Below, in pieces: positions 11,473 through 24,400 of a DNA stretch of 64,000 nt (the stretch's first letter is position 1; each line of letters opens with the position of its first letter). Source of the DNA: Ficedula albicollis (lineage: Eukaryota; Chordata; Aves; Passeriformes; Muscicapidae); the NCBI RefSeq assembly GCF_000247815.1, contig NC_021677.1:5427690-5491689 (forward strand), written 5' to 3'. Under the pieces are notes generated by a model. The model saw only the letters and a program-made list of their open reading frames with translations. It made no database searches and was not told the DNA's origin. The translations under genes and the position numbers were made by a program.

Positions 11473-14400
11473 AGAGGGTACTCCTGAGAGCTCAGTGTGA
11501 AAGTTAGTGGATAGCATGGGGTCACCATTCAAAATACCAAAAAGGCCTCAATAATCTTAACAATTTATGTATTAATGATGACTTATGGGGGGTTTGTAGT
11601 AATCATCGGCTTTAAGTACCATAATAGCCTAAGAAGTCTTAGAAGCTGATTACAGGGAATTTTTCTATACAGCTGGGGCTTCTCATTTTAAAGTAGCATA
11701 GAAAGTGAGGTGGTATTGGTCTATTGCTTTAGGTGAGAGTGAGCTGCTACTGTGAGCCAGCTCAGTGAAAGGTGAGGTACTTTTGTAGATGCAAAGAAGC
11801 TTTAACATTGTGTAAAAAATTAAAGTAAGATCTCATTAAAGATATTGTATGTACTTCTGTCATGTTTGTTCCAGAAAGATGATTTTAAATGGGGAACATG
11901 TTCAGTGATGACTATGAGAGTGTGTGCAGAAATGCAGAATCTATCTGATAAAGATGGATTAAAGAGAGTTGTTTTTTTTAGCATAGTAGTATGACGCTTG
12001 TGAAGAGTTATTTGTACCATGTATAAATCCAGTGAGTGATAAACATCAAGGGAGAAGAAGAAAAGTGATAAAGGATACTGTAGTTACAAGAGCAAATAAT
12101 TCAGAATTTTAAAGAATATAGCAGCTTGAAAGTAAGAAGATTCATGAGCATTTAAGGTGTAATAATGCCAGAATTTTTAATGACTGATTCCATATACAGT
12201 TATTTAATAGACAAATCTCAAAGGGGAAGAACCCAGAGAAAGCAAAGTGCTGAGATGGGCTGCAAGGATTTGCTGATTTCCTGTGCTGCCACAGCTGTAG
12301 CTGTAGCAGCACTTCTGATCAAAACCTGATGTGAGTTGTCTATGTATGAATGGAAGGAGAGGGATCAGCATTAAAAGTCTCCATGGTGCTAATGAAAGAT
12401 GTTTATGTGTAAGGTTGTAGTGCTTTACTACATCTGTGTGCCCCTGGAAGGGGAGTGGGACATCTTCTGCATAAGGAGTGGTATCTGCTCACATCCGGCA
12501 CCAAGCAGCTTCTCACAGATGCTGCCACATCCTCTGACACCACGGAGAAACAAAACCAGCTGTGGTGATGTACTTCTGGTAGGTGTTCTTGCCTGGTGGC
12601 AGGAGCTGGGGTGGTCTGGGCATGGGAATGATCTGTACCTGTTGACAGGCACCGTGACTCAATCCACCCTTGCGCATACAAGTTCTCCATGACTCTGTGG
12701 CATGTCATATTTTCTATGTAATGACAAATCAGGGGTTGAAGTGATTGATTGGCCAGACCAAGACAGTGCCAAGAATCTGTCAGACCATGACCATGATTCC
12801 ACAACACAGGGAGGAGTTTTCTGACACTGATAAGTTATGATGTATTTACTAGGTCAAGGTCTTTTACTAAGGAGGAGGTGCAGAAGAAGTGCTTTTTAGG
12901 TAAGCTGTTCTATTTCAAGGTGTTTAAAGACATAATAAAAACATGGTTTGCATTTCAATGAAAAGGATCAAAGCCAGAAAATATCTATGTGTGTTTAATA
13001 CTTGGATTTTTGAATAAGAAATCAAACCTAGCGGTTAATGCACTGATTCAAAAAGGAGAGTGAAAATATTTAGGGGAAGCAGTAAATTAAGAGATAAGAA
13101 CATTAATACCTTATTTCAGGCAGAAGCTAGAAGTTCAAAGATAGAGAGGTTTGGTTTTGTAGCCCAAATAACTGTGGGTGAGGGAGCACAAGGACATATT
13201 TAACAGAACTCTGGCTTTCCCGTCAGGGTGTGCTCTGATGTGATCAGTGTGATGGTAGATATGGTTTGAGATGCTGGTTTATTGTGCTGTTGCGCTTTGT
13301 GTGCCTGTGCTACAGGATTGACATGTGGATCTCGGTATCCAAGTGGATAAATGAGAAAGCAAGGAAAAAAAAAGGTACGAAAATGCTTATTGTACTCTTT
13401 CATTGAAAGAAAGCTCTCAATGAGAAAAGCCTCACTTATCTACTGACAAAGTCCAGCTTTTATACATAGCATCATATGCACCAGCCTTGAAAGAGAGAAA
13501 TGAGGACAAGTGGCCTGTCTGAGAAGAGCTTAAAAACTCAACCAAACAAACTCCCTACACCCTTTCTGTTTGTACCTGAAATACCAATTTAATGTATGGA
13601 TTAAATTGATGCTTCTCCATGGGAATGTTTATTTTTAACTCTACAAAGAGAATCTAAAACCAAAATCAAAGTCAGTGACCTGACCTGAATGAGGAAAAAT
13701 TAAATTCATGTGAAAAAAGTTCTGATTTCACCAGCACCTATGCAAATGTTTAGAAATCTACACAGCTCAGGCCAGAGCAGTAAATAAAGATGATCACTGT
13801 GGTAAGCTCTTGTATCATTTAGCCATCTGGTCTACTACAGTCAATGCCAAATTTAGTTCATGTGAAATAGATGTAAATGAATGTCTGTTGCAAAAGAGAC
13901 TATAAAGTGAATATCTGTTTAATGGAATGTTGCTGCGGCAGAGTGACAAGAAAAGAGATTTCAGCATTCTTGGTGCAGAAATTCCAAAAGCCAACAATGT
14001 TTTCTGCAGCTGCAGTTGGGTTAATAAACAGGATTCCATCATCTTTTGGGGAAGTAATGTAGTCAGTGATCAGAAAAATGTATTTTTGCTGTTTAAGAGA
14101 CTGGATAAGCCATATCTATTAGTATAATTCCAGTCACCCTTCTAAATACACAATTTCTCTTCCAGTTAGCTTTAGCATCCAAACACACTGTGTATCTTAG
14201 AGAAAGATTCTCCTTTCTGCTTCACACAAAGTCATGGCAGCTCCAGCACGGACCTGGGCAGAAGGGATACGAGAGTGTGTAGTACTCTCAAGCAGATGAG
14301 CTGGCAAACAGCAGAAAAAGCAGGGCTGAGGCAGTAGTGACAGGGAATTGGCCAAATACTATTGAAATTCTTACTCTCCAACCCCAACCTTGACTCGACC

Positions 14401-17400
14401 CCAACTCTGCAAAGCAGTCACAAGTTGGGAATCTCCTTGCATTTTTCTTCTTGGAGCATGAGCTAAAGCCTAAGGTAAGTTTCAGGTCTGTACTTGAGAA
14501 GATGACAAGCACCCTTTTTGCAGTCTTAGTAGGAATATTTTATGATAGAAATAGTTTCTACAGGTGTTTTTGTCATTGCAGCATTTACAAGTTCCATGGC
14601 TTGTAATATTAACCCTTAGAATCTTCCTTTTGTGTCCAGGCAATGGACTCATTGGAAGTTGTGTGGGAAACAGCAAATCCTGGAGGTTCCCTACACACTG
14701 ATAGCTTCCAGGTGTCATCTTCTCAAAAGATTCTAGCCTAGCCACAGTGAGACAAACCATGAAAGCAAAATATAAAAGTTCTTCAGACACCTGTTCAGTA
14801 AGGGAACCTTTCAAATAATAAGAGACTCGGTGATTATACCCTCCTTTATTCCACTTGTATTCCCTGACAGAAAGATGGAAATTTTTATCCATTTGACTGA
14901 CTGTCCTTCTGTGTAATATCTCTACCACTTCAGTAAAGAAAATGGAGCTCTCTGAGAAACTTGAGAAAAGCAAGTTAGAAGGACCCTTGGAAAAAATCAA
15001 TTTTTGAAGCCCCTTTTAAATAACCTTATTGATTGTCTTGGTCAACACTTTTGCTGGGGAGATGATGCTCGTCCTGGGTATTTTGGTCATGGACAGGAAC
15101 TGAGGCATTTCATCAGTTCTCTGGCTACTTCCCAGTGACTCCTCTCATTTTCAGAGCAGCTGGTAACCTCAGTAGAAACACAGATAAGATAATGTCTGCT
15201 AAAGTTGTTGGAACTTCTTCGTTAATTGATGTCTCGTATATGCCCTTTCAGTCTCTCTTCAGCTCCTATCACTTCCAGGACTGGGATCACTGCTGCTGCC
15301 AGGCTTTTAGTTCATTCTTCTGCTGACAATATGATTGACTCGTTTGAGCAGCAGCTGTGTCCTGGAAGAAAGGAAATTTTTGTTTTAAATGAGGAGAGCC
15401 CGTATTAGAAAGCCTTAACTGTTGAAGTGAGGTCAGAATGGAAGTAGCAGAAGAGGTCGTGAGTACAGATAGACCAGACTGGTTAGAACTAGCTGAACTG
15501 TAGTTTGGGACTGCTTTTCTACTTTTAAAAGTTTATAGCAGCATAGTAGCCTACATCCATGCCACTTTGCTTTGCTTTCACTGAGCGTTATGTTCAGTTT
15601 CAGTAAAGTTCATCTTGCTGTGAAAGTTAGGAGTTTTAGTTTGTTTTAGTGTGTTAGGGACTAAGAATTTGCTGCTATTTAATTTCTCCATTTAGTTTTT
15701 TTAATGTGTATGTCTTTTCATGCTAAGACAATCGTGCTCTGTGCCCTCTTCATGTGGCTTTATGTGCAAGATGACCCCTGGTTACTGGCAAGTGTGTGGT
15801 GTGTGCTGGGGCAGGCAGGGCTCGTCTAGGTGTGACCTTAACAAGAAGTATTCTGTACAGACTTTGTTTTCTTACTTGTAATAGTTCTTGTCTAATGGCT
15901 CAAGATTTTTTTCCCCCTTAATTCTTCTAGGAGAGAATGAACTAGATTGTAGATTTCTGTAAATAATATTCAGCCTTAATCCTTTCAACTTAAATATTTT
16001 TGTGTTTGGGTCTCAATTCTGACTTATGTTAGACATTTAATGTCCGTCGAGGATACATGTACTTGTCAAAGCTGCAGCAGACTGTGGGGAAAAGCTGTAA
16101 TGCATATTAGAAAGCTTTATTTGCAGAGCTGCACTACTCAAATTGCCACTCCTTACATCTGTGGCCATCATTAAGTGTACAAAAGGCCAAGCTGTAACTA
16201 AACAGTACTGTAACTGTGTTGGGGTTGTGCCAGTGGCATAAATGGGGAAGACAACAGCATGTAATAGCCTTCTGGAGTTAAAAGCATTATGCCTTAGACT
16301 GATCTGACAACTCAGATGCTTATTTGGGAAAGCAGTCATTGGGGTTTCAGTCCTTGGAATTGATATGCTTTATTTTCACCAGACCTGCAGAATGTTCTTT
16401 TTCAGTTACTTGAAGTACCTTTGCACTGATGGTTCCTGGACCAATGTAACAGTTTTGCTACAAAATATCTTGAGGAGTTGTAATCATTAGAATGAATGAG
16501 CAATTTGTATTAGAAGTAGCAAGACAGTATCTTTACTGTTAATTTTATATGAGAAGTCTTTTCACAATCTCTACAGTTAAGAATTGTAATTTTTAAACTG
16601 AATCAGGACCATGGGTTTATATTTGTTAAGGTTACCTTTTAGTCATCAGAATCTGTTTTCAGACTCCTATATGCATCACATGTGTGACATAGTGACTTTG
16701 GTGCCTTTTCCTTTTTCTTTTAATTTCTGTACAGTTATATGTGTTGAAATATATGTGTTCTCCCCTTTATGGCATTATTCTGCCTTTTGAAGTCAGCAGG
16801 CACTTCCTTTTTGATTTTTAAAATTTAAATATTAAAACGTGGCCAGAATTCTTGTGCAGCCAACAGTATTCCCTTTTTCTGGTGTTTGATTGTCAAAGAC
16901 ATTTACATCAAGGGGTGCTGTCATTTTCTGTGTGTTTTTTCAGTTTCTCACTTCTACCCTTTCATACATCCCAACTGTCTTGTTTCATTTACTTTCTTCT
17001 TCCTCTGCTCCTTTTTACTTTCTTTGTGGTTTTTTTTTTTCCCCTGGAACTTTTGGAAGAGAAAGATAAAATGCCCTTCTGTCCCTTCTCTCACATGGCG
17101 TTAGAGCAAAGCTCCAAGTTTCCTCCTGGTGATTGTCCCTCCTCTTGAAGGTCAGCTGGCATTCCTTCACTTTGGCACTCTTCAGAAATAGATGAAGAGA
17201 TGTAATTCAGAGGCCCCTTGGCCATTTGTCCTTTGGATCTGGAGTGCTTTATCCTCTCTCATCTCGTTTAGTGTGTGCTTACCAGGTAGTGCCCTCTGCA
17301 ACCCCATGTGTTTCCACACCTTCCAGTGATGATAGATCCTTTTCAGCAACAAAGAAGGAAGGTGCAATCAGTTCCTTGCTGCCAGCCAATGGCTTCCACA

Positions 17401-20400
17401 ATCCATTTATACAGAGGAGAATCCTTCTAATGAGGATTGATTTCTCTCTGTTTGTTTTGATGTTTTCTTGCTTTTGTGTGCAGTAACTCCTTCTCTGAAA
17501 GATAAGCTGGCAGATTTTATATTTGAGATAAAGGCTTGGATTGAATTTGCAGCTCACATGTTCTCGTGATACTATCATTACTTAGCTGCAGTTATGTTTT
17601 TAGTATGAATTGGCAGCAGCTTTTACAGACAGGCTGAATTTCGTAGGAACTTAACTTAAAACGCACAGAATGAGAAAAATGCCTCTCTTGAAAGGCTCCT
17701 GCTGCGCTGATAACAGTCTACAGGAGGACAACTATTTAACAGAAATAAAGAAATATCAGAAATAGCCTTAGGATGTTCAGCTCTTCTTTTCAGCTTTATT
17801 AAGCTATTTTCAGCTTTACTAATGCTGTGTTTAATTTTTCCAGCATTTCCAACCCCCTTAATTTAGTTTGCGCTGCATTTGGATCAATTAGTACACTTGA
17901 TGATATACTATTTGCTTCTGTCTATTTAAAACAAGTGAAACAACAGGATGGATTTTCAGTGTATTAAAGAAACTGGAGTGCCTCCAAAGACCCTGATTAT
18001 TCCAAATGGCAAATCTCAGATGTTGGCCAAGTGGAAACAAAAAATCTATATTAGGTAGCTGTCCTGTGGACTTACTTTCTCACCCTAGAGACTTGTCAAA
18101 CTGATTCTTCTACTGACTTCTTGGCGTCAGGATTTCTTCCCCCTCAATATGGGTATTCTCATGAAGATTGTTACTCACAAGTTAATAACAATAGAGGTAG
18201 AGCCTCTATTCAGGTTAAAAAAAAAAACAAAACACCAAAAAAACCAAGAAAAAACCCTCTTCAATAGTGCAAGGATTTAGGGAGACTGCCTGATGTGATG
18301 GCAATGCTGTTAGAAACCAGTTGAGATCACATTCAGCTTTCCTTACATCACTAAGCATCTTTAAATTTTTTTTCTTGGAGACTAAAACACCCAGGGGTTA
18401 GGACAGTAGAGAAGGTAACCTCTCTGAGCCTGACCTGCATGATCTTACTCAGCACATAATCGAGGTGCTCATATGTTAGATTTATGCTACAATGGATCTC
18501 TGTCCCCTGGTTTATGGCATGTTTTTTTGTTGGTATCGCTGATGATGGGGTTGGGTTGGTTCTTTTTTTAGGGAAGTATTTGCTATAATAAGCAAATGTA
18601 AAATGTGAACTTTATTGCAACACTCTTCTTATACAACTGGGTATATCTAGTATTGTTTTAGGTCACATTATCAGCTATTCCTGCCCTCTGCTCCAAAGTA
18701 TTGGTAGTACCAAATCGTAGTTATTAATGTCAAGCAATGCTTGCTACAGGCTTATTTGGCCCATACATGTTACTGATGTCCCAAGGTTCAATCTATGAAC
18801 TTTTTATGCTAGAGATTAGATTAAGGTGTTTCAGTTTGGAGAAACTACCTCTATTTATCTTTGTGTTAAAACTATTTAGGGGACTGTTACATTTTGTTAT
18901 TTCCCTTTTGCTTTTTTGTGAGGGAACAGTATCATTTTCTCTCAGTGTTTTGACTGTTTATTGTTCCCAGGTGGTACCTTGTTTATTTGTCTTGTTCCTG
19001 GTCTGTCACAACATTTCCAGTTTGACTCAGATTTCTTACAAGTTTGCACATGGCAAATCTTGTAATCTCATTTGGTTCACCAAACTTCGTACACAGCTCT
19101 GAGAAACATTCCCGTTTCACTGAAGTACCTCCTCAGTGGAACAAGAGAGCTAGATCTAAGTCACTGTAGAAGTTGTATTGTGATGCTGGATTTGTTGATT
19201 TATTCAACAATAACAAAATACAATAGGTGAATGACCTAAGCTGAATTCCCTTGAGTATCTAATTGATATAGAAGTATCTTATTCCTTTATGTGTCTTTTG
19301 GAAACAACAAAAATCAATTCTTTCTTAAGTATCTTCATTAAGTTTCTTAATGTCTTCAATATGTATTTAAATACCCTGATACTGGTCAATTGAGTAAATG
19401 GGGTTGTGGATCCTGAAAAAGCAGATTTTTTTCATGGCAACAGCAACATCCCAGTATTACTTGCATCTGGCACTCCACTGTAAGAAATGCATTGTCTTTA
19501 TCTTGCCCTGTAGTTTTTGATGTTCTGCCAAATCCCTGGAGCTTGAGAATTACTATGCTGGCTAATGTGCCATATAGACCACAGTTTAAAAGGTTTATTT
19601 TAGATGGATGTAATAGTACTACAATGCAGGCAGGGCAGACTGAGGAATCTTGCCCTGTTGCTGACTCTCACTGTTTGGTGGTTAAATACATGACTTCAGA
19701 CTCCAGATTACCTTTCAGAAGTACAAGCCTTTCAGGCTGAGCACTCCTGTGCAGCAAATTTCTCTCTGTACAGGTTTGGTGCTGCTGCCCATGACTTTCT
19801 TCAAGTCCATTTGGTGGCTATGCAATTATCAGATTCTGGTCTGATAATAAAATGTCGGTTTCTGAAATGTTGATATGTTGGCTCCAGTGCACGAGTGATA
19901 GTAATTTTAACTAGGAGCTTGCCTTCTGCCCAGTATATACTTTTATTTCAAGTTTTCTGTTTATACAACAGGACATCATTATTCCAGTGCTATCCAGCAG
20001 CAGTAGGTTTTTTTGTTTGCTATTAATGACTGATTATGCACACTGTAAGAGATTTATTTCCTTTTTTGCTATGCACTATTATTCATAGTGTAGAACATAT
20101 CTGGTAATTTTACTGGGAGATTTTCTTGGGCCTTATTGTTTGTAGGATGTCTGCAGGATCTGTGCAGTGCTACGACTGCTGTGTGGCTCTGGTTGGTCCT
20201 CACAGTCATTCCTCTCAGCTGTGAAACATGTGCCTATGGTTTTCCCTGAATTAATTAGGGAATATTGCAGTTATGTTTCCCCATAAAGTTTTTCAACACA
20301 GAGCAAAATGTAATTTTTTTGACAGGACGTGATTAAATGGGATATTTGACCTTGATTTGAAAAGGGTGATAACCTCTGACAAGCAAAAGGCTGAATTTCA

Positions 20401-21235
20401 TTTTGTGGAAAATTGATATTGCACTTTAAAAAAATTATTTATTTATTTTAGTAATTTCTTATCTGTAAAGAGTTGTGTAATTCTTATGCACTTTAGAAGG
20501 CATGGCTGGGAAACTTTGTGTGCATAATCATAAAATGTATTTAAGAATATATATGGCATGCATGCAATCAAATCTCTTAAAAGCAATCAAAACTAAATTT
20601 GTGATTATTCAGGGAAGCAGGATGTTAGAAACAAGTGGAAGTGTGTGCCACAACAACAAAGATAAATGCCATAGTTTTGCTAGTTCGCCACACAGCATTT
20701 ATGGATATGAAGCGGTTTAGTCATAATATCAGGGAACCGATACATCTGTTAAGAGAAATGCATTTTATGCACCATAAAATTAAATGTTGCATTGCCAAGA
20801 AATATAGGAAGCATTCCTATAGTCTGTTTTTGCAAACAAAGCATTGTAATGATATACCCTAAGAAAGTGAAACTGGAAATCTGTTTTGAAATAATATTCC
20901 ATTAGGAACACACACTGTAGTTTATGGAAGGATTACAGCTGTCTTTTATGGTGCTTTATTTTTTCTACACTGAGACTGAACTGTGTACCGTTAGCAGACT
21001 AATGCATAAGAAAGGTATTTCAAATTTATGTTGAAGTATATCATCCTAAATGAATCCAAAGTACTAAAAAAATCTAGGTGCATCTGTCCCCTGGTGCTCC
21101 TGAAGTAATGTTATCAGTTTGGGAGGCAAACAGACTCTAGCTGGAGTGCTTTCCATGTGTTGGGAAAGGAAATTTTGGCCAGACACTCCAAGCTCCGAGT
21201 TCTGTGCTTCTGGAAAGTTCCAGAACCTCTGAGAG
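11473..21235. other. Long intronic stretch, no gene seen
   Basis: About 9.8 kb of AT-rich sequence with scattered homopolymer runs (for example A-rich at 18217-18250 and T/C-rich at 16920-17045). Open frames up to 172 codons occur (- strand, 14482-15000; - strand, 12403-12807), but none shows a recognisable domain or exon-like boundaries. No CR1 or LTR landmarks were noticed. Confidence 0.5.
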
Positions 21236-21475
21236 AATAATGAAATTGCTAAGGCTGTTAAAGACCTACAGAATCCTTGAGTCTAACTGTTAATCCAGCA
21301 CTGACCATCCCATCACTAAACCATGTATGTCCCCAAGTGCCACATCCACATGGACTTTAAATACCTCTGGGGATAGTGACTGCACCACTGCCCTGAGCAG
21401 CCTGTTGCAATGCTTGACAACCCTTTTTGTGAAGAAATTTTTCCCAGTATATCTAATCTAAAGGCACAATCCAGC
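21236..21475 (-). mobile_element. CR1 LINE 3' fragment, diverged
   Basis: The + strand carries antisense CR1 landmarks: cagaatccttgagtctaact, 'ccatcactaaaccatgt', 'ccccaagtgccacatcc', 'tttaaatacctctggggat', and 'gaagaaatttttcccagtatatctaatctaaa' in outline. It differs from the 8.5-kb copy and resembles the older CR1 type with 'accatgtccccaagtgcc'. About 240 bp, 5'-truncated. Confidence 0.93.
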
Positions 21476-24400
21476 TAGTTGTAGGGATTTCTCATAACTA
21501 GTTTTTTGAAGTACAAGACATTGTGCTGGAGCCTATACAGCAAAATAAAGATTGCACTGATGCAGAATCATTGAAGTCAGATTGGTGATCAAGGTGTCAC
21601 TACTCTGTAAAAAGCAACCAAGGATCTATATATCATTTTCCTTTCAGTTTGCCATTCCCTGACATGGTACTAGTCAGTTCTCTACAGAAAAGACAAATAG
21701 AAACAGGGAGTAGGTGACAAAATCAAGTCAACATTATGCATGTTTTCTAGATATCAGCTGAAATATTTGCATGATTACATGTGCAAAGACACAAGTCAGC
21801 AGTATGGTCTTATAAGTAGTGATAGTGATGTACTCCTCAGAGTCTTGTAGCTCCAAGAATTTAGAGGGTGAATTCCTAGGCACTGTGTAAATTGGTATAG
21901 ATTACTAATTGACACTAGCAGAGAGGGTGGCCCCTTGGGTTTCTGAAATACTCTTGGCTCATTCAAAAATTATACACACAAAGATTATATTTTCTTTTCT
22001 GCTCTTACTTGTAAAATTCATTCTTTATTAAATTATATTGCTGTAGTTAACTCTGTTCTGTAGAAGTGCCTGGCAAGTTCAGGCTCTTAATGCATCTTCC
22101 TCACTTGGGGGTTGTAAGGCTTAATTGTTCATAATGTATAAAGGCTTGAAATGAAAGAATTTATTTAAAAGCAGCATATTATGATTATAAAGCTGATGGT
22201 GATGTGTATAACACCTGCTGTCACACCAGCTTGAGAAAAAGCAATCTCTGCTTTTAGACTGAAATTTCACTTGAACGGTGAGAACAATATCACTTTTCAG
22301 GGCTTTTTTTTCCCTATTGAAAAATCTGGTGTCTCTTTGAGAAGGCAAAATATTGAAGTTTAGTCTCTTTTCTAATGAATAAAATTAATTTGGTAAGATT
22401 ATCTCAGGTATTGAGATGAACATGTCTTTTGCCACTAGGAAAATTAAAATAATTTCCAGAAATATAGTGTTGGTTTTTTGTTTTTTTTTTTGAGAAGAAT
22501 CTGCTATTGTGGTAATATTTTAGCTGCTGTAAAGATTTATAATTTAAAGTTCAGATAAGAACTGAGATTAATTGTCTCCAGTTAATAGTTATTGCATTCT
22601 CTTTTTGATCCATCAACTCCATAAGTCAGAAGAGGTGTAGGAGTGCAAAAGTTATCCAGACCTACATGAGAGAATTCATTATTTAGTGTGGTATGTTTGA
22701 ATCTCTCTTCCTGCACCTCTCCAACCTCTCCTCGTTGTTTTCTTTGTTATTCTTTCTTTCCCTTATATAAACTTGATCTGAACTGAGATGGAATGCCCTG
22801 GGGCATTGCTTATGGGATCCAGGGCTTTTCATCTCTTGATTGCCTTCTTGGCAGCATCTTCAGTGAATTCAGACCTCTATCTGTTAGAGACTGCAAGGTA
22901 AGGTAGATCCTGTAAATTGAGATTAGCCGTTAATACTGTTCCTTAATGGGGAAATGTCTGTATCTAACATGGCATCTCTCCTGATAAGGAGTGAGGGCTG
23001 GAGGGTATTGTGGGGGAGCTCTGAAAGTTTCACCTACTGAAGTCCTTCCTGTTGTGTAAGCAGAGGACTCTGATCTCTAGAACTGACAATTCCTGTCCTT
23101 CTGGTGTTGGTCACTAGAATGTGATCCAGTTTTGAAAAAGGAAATTTTTTCGAGTGGAGTGTTTTGGAAGAATGATGAGATTTGAAAGGTGATGAAAAAG
23201 CCTATTAGAAAATATTTTCAGAGCCATCACTATAGCTGTTACTTGCAGCATAAGTATAACACTAAGACAATGAGAGAGAACACCTGAATTTTAGTGTGCT
23301 TGTTTAGAAAGAAACAGCTCAAGGTCTCTTAATGTCTTTGCAAATTATTTGTAAATTACTTGTATTTACACTTGCCTGATCCAGACCTGAAAGTCCCATT
23401 GCCTTTTTATTTCCCATTTTAATCTAATTTCTCCCAGTAATGTCACCTTCAGATAGTTAAATGCTATCAATAATTCCTTGGTTTGCTATTTCATATTTCG
23501 TGCAGCTGTCAAAACGAGGGATTTTTCTCAGATTCAATTATGTTTGCAATAAGGTACAAACAACCTTAAAAAAATATTGCTGAATTTGAGACTTTAGAGG
23601 CTATGATTGCACACAGTCAACATCCTTGCTTCCAGCCATGACTGAAAATGCTTTCCTAAAGTTTCTCTTCAATTTCAAAAGATAGTGTTTCTCATATAGA
23701 GAATTACCTCAATACGTTTTATTAACATTGTAGGCATTTTTTACAGCTTATTGAACATTCTGGTGTTTTTCATTATACACAGTTATTTGAGGGTGCTTGG
23801 ATAGATTTTTATTTAGTAATATAGAGTAAATCTCTCACACTGAGACAGAATGTTTCTCATTGGTAACCAGGCCTGTGTTTTATTGGCGAGGATGCCTGTT
23901 AGTGCTACAGGGCAAGGTAAGAAGAGTGAATTAAAAGTATATACCTGTTACATTAGGGGTAATCCAGCAATTCTGCTGAATGTATTCACAGAGTGTGCTT
24001 GTATGGATTGGAACACTGGGATGCGAGATCTGTAATATGTATGTTGCTGGAAAGTTATTTTTATGTTTACTGAATATTCCAGATACTGTACTATGGCCAA
24101 GCAGACCTCAGATTGCATGTGCTGTTGCTGAATTCTGTTTTTTTTTCAGTGAGTTCAATGGGATTTGAAGTAAGGTCTTTACTAAGTTGTGGTAATAGAT
24201 AAGACAAGAGAAAATACTTCTGGTGTGTTTCTGGAACATGCTTCTTTATCCTTAACTTACGATTGATTAAGCATTACTAATTTGTAAAGAAACAGTGTTA
24301 TGTGTGTATACCCAATGGCTAAAGAAATAGGGAGTATAATAAGTACATTTTTGTGATGCAAAGAAAAACTGCAGTAGTACCATGCATCATGTCATTTCTC

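Noticed and set aside
14482..15000. 172-codon - strand frame
   Set aside because: No domain, signal peptide or splice context. A rough stop-frequency estimate for this base composition makes a frame of this size in 64 kb only mildly unlikely by chance.
18190..18210. 8-bp inverted repeat aatagagg...cctctatt with a 5-base loop
   Set aside because: Expected by chance several times in 64 kb, with no T-run or other context.
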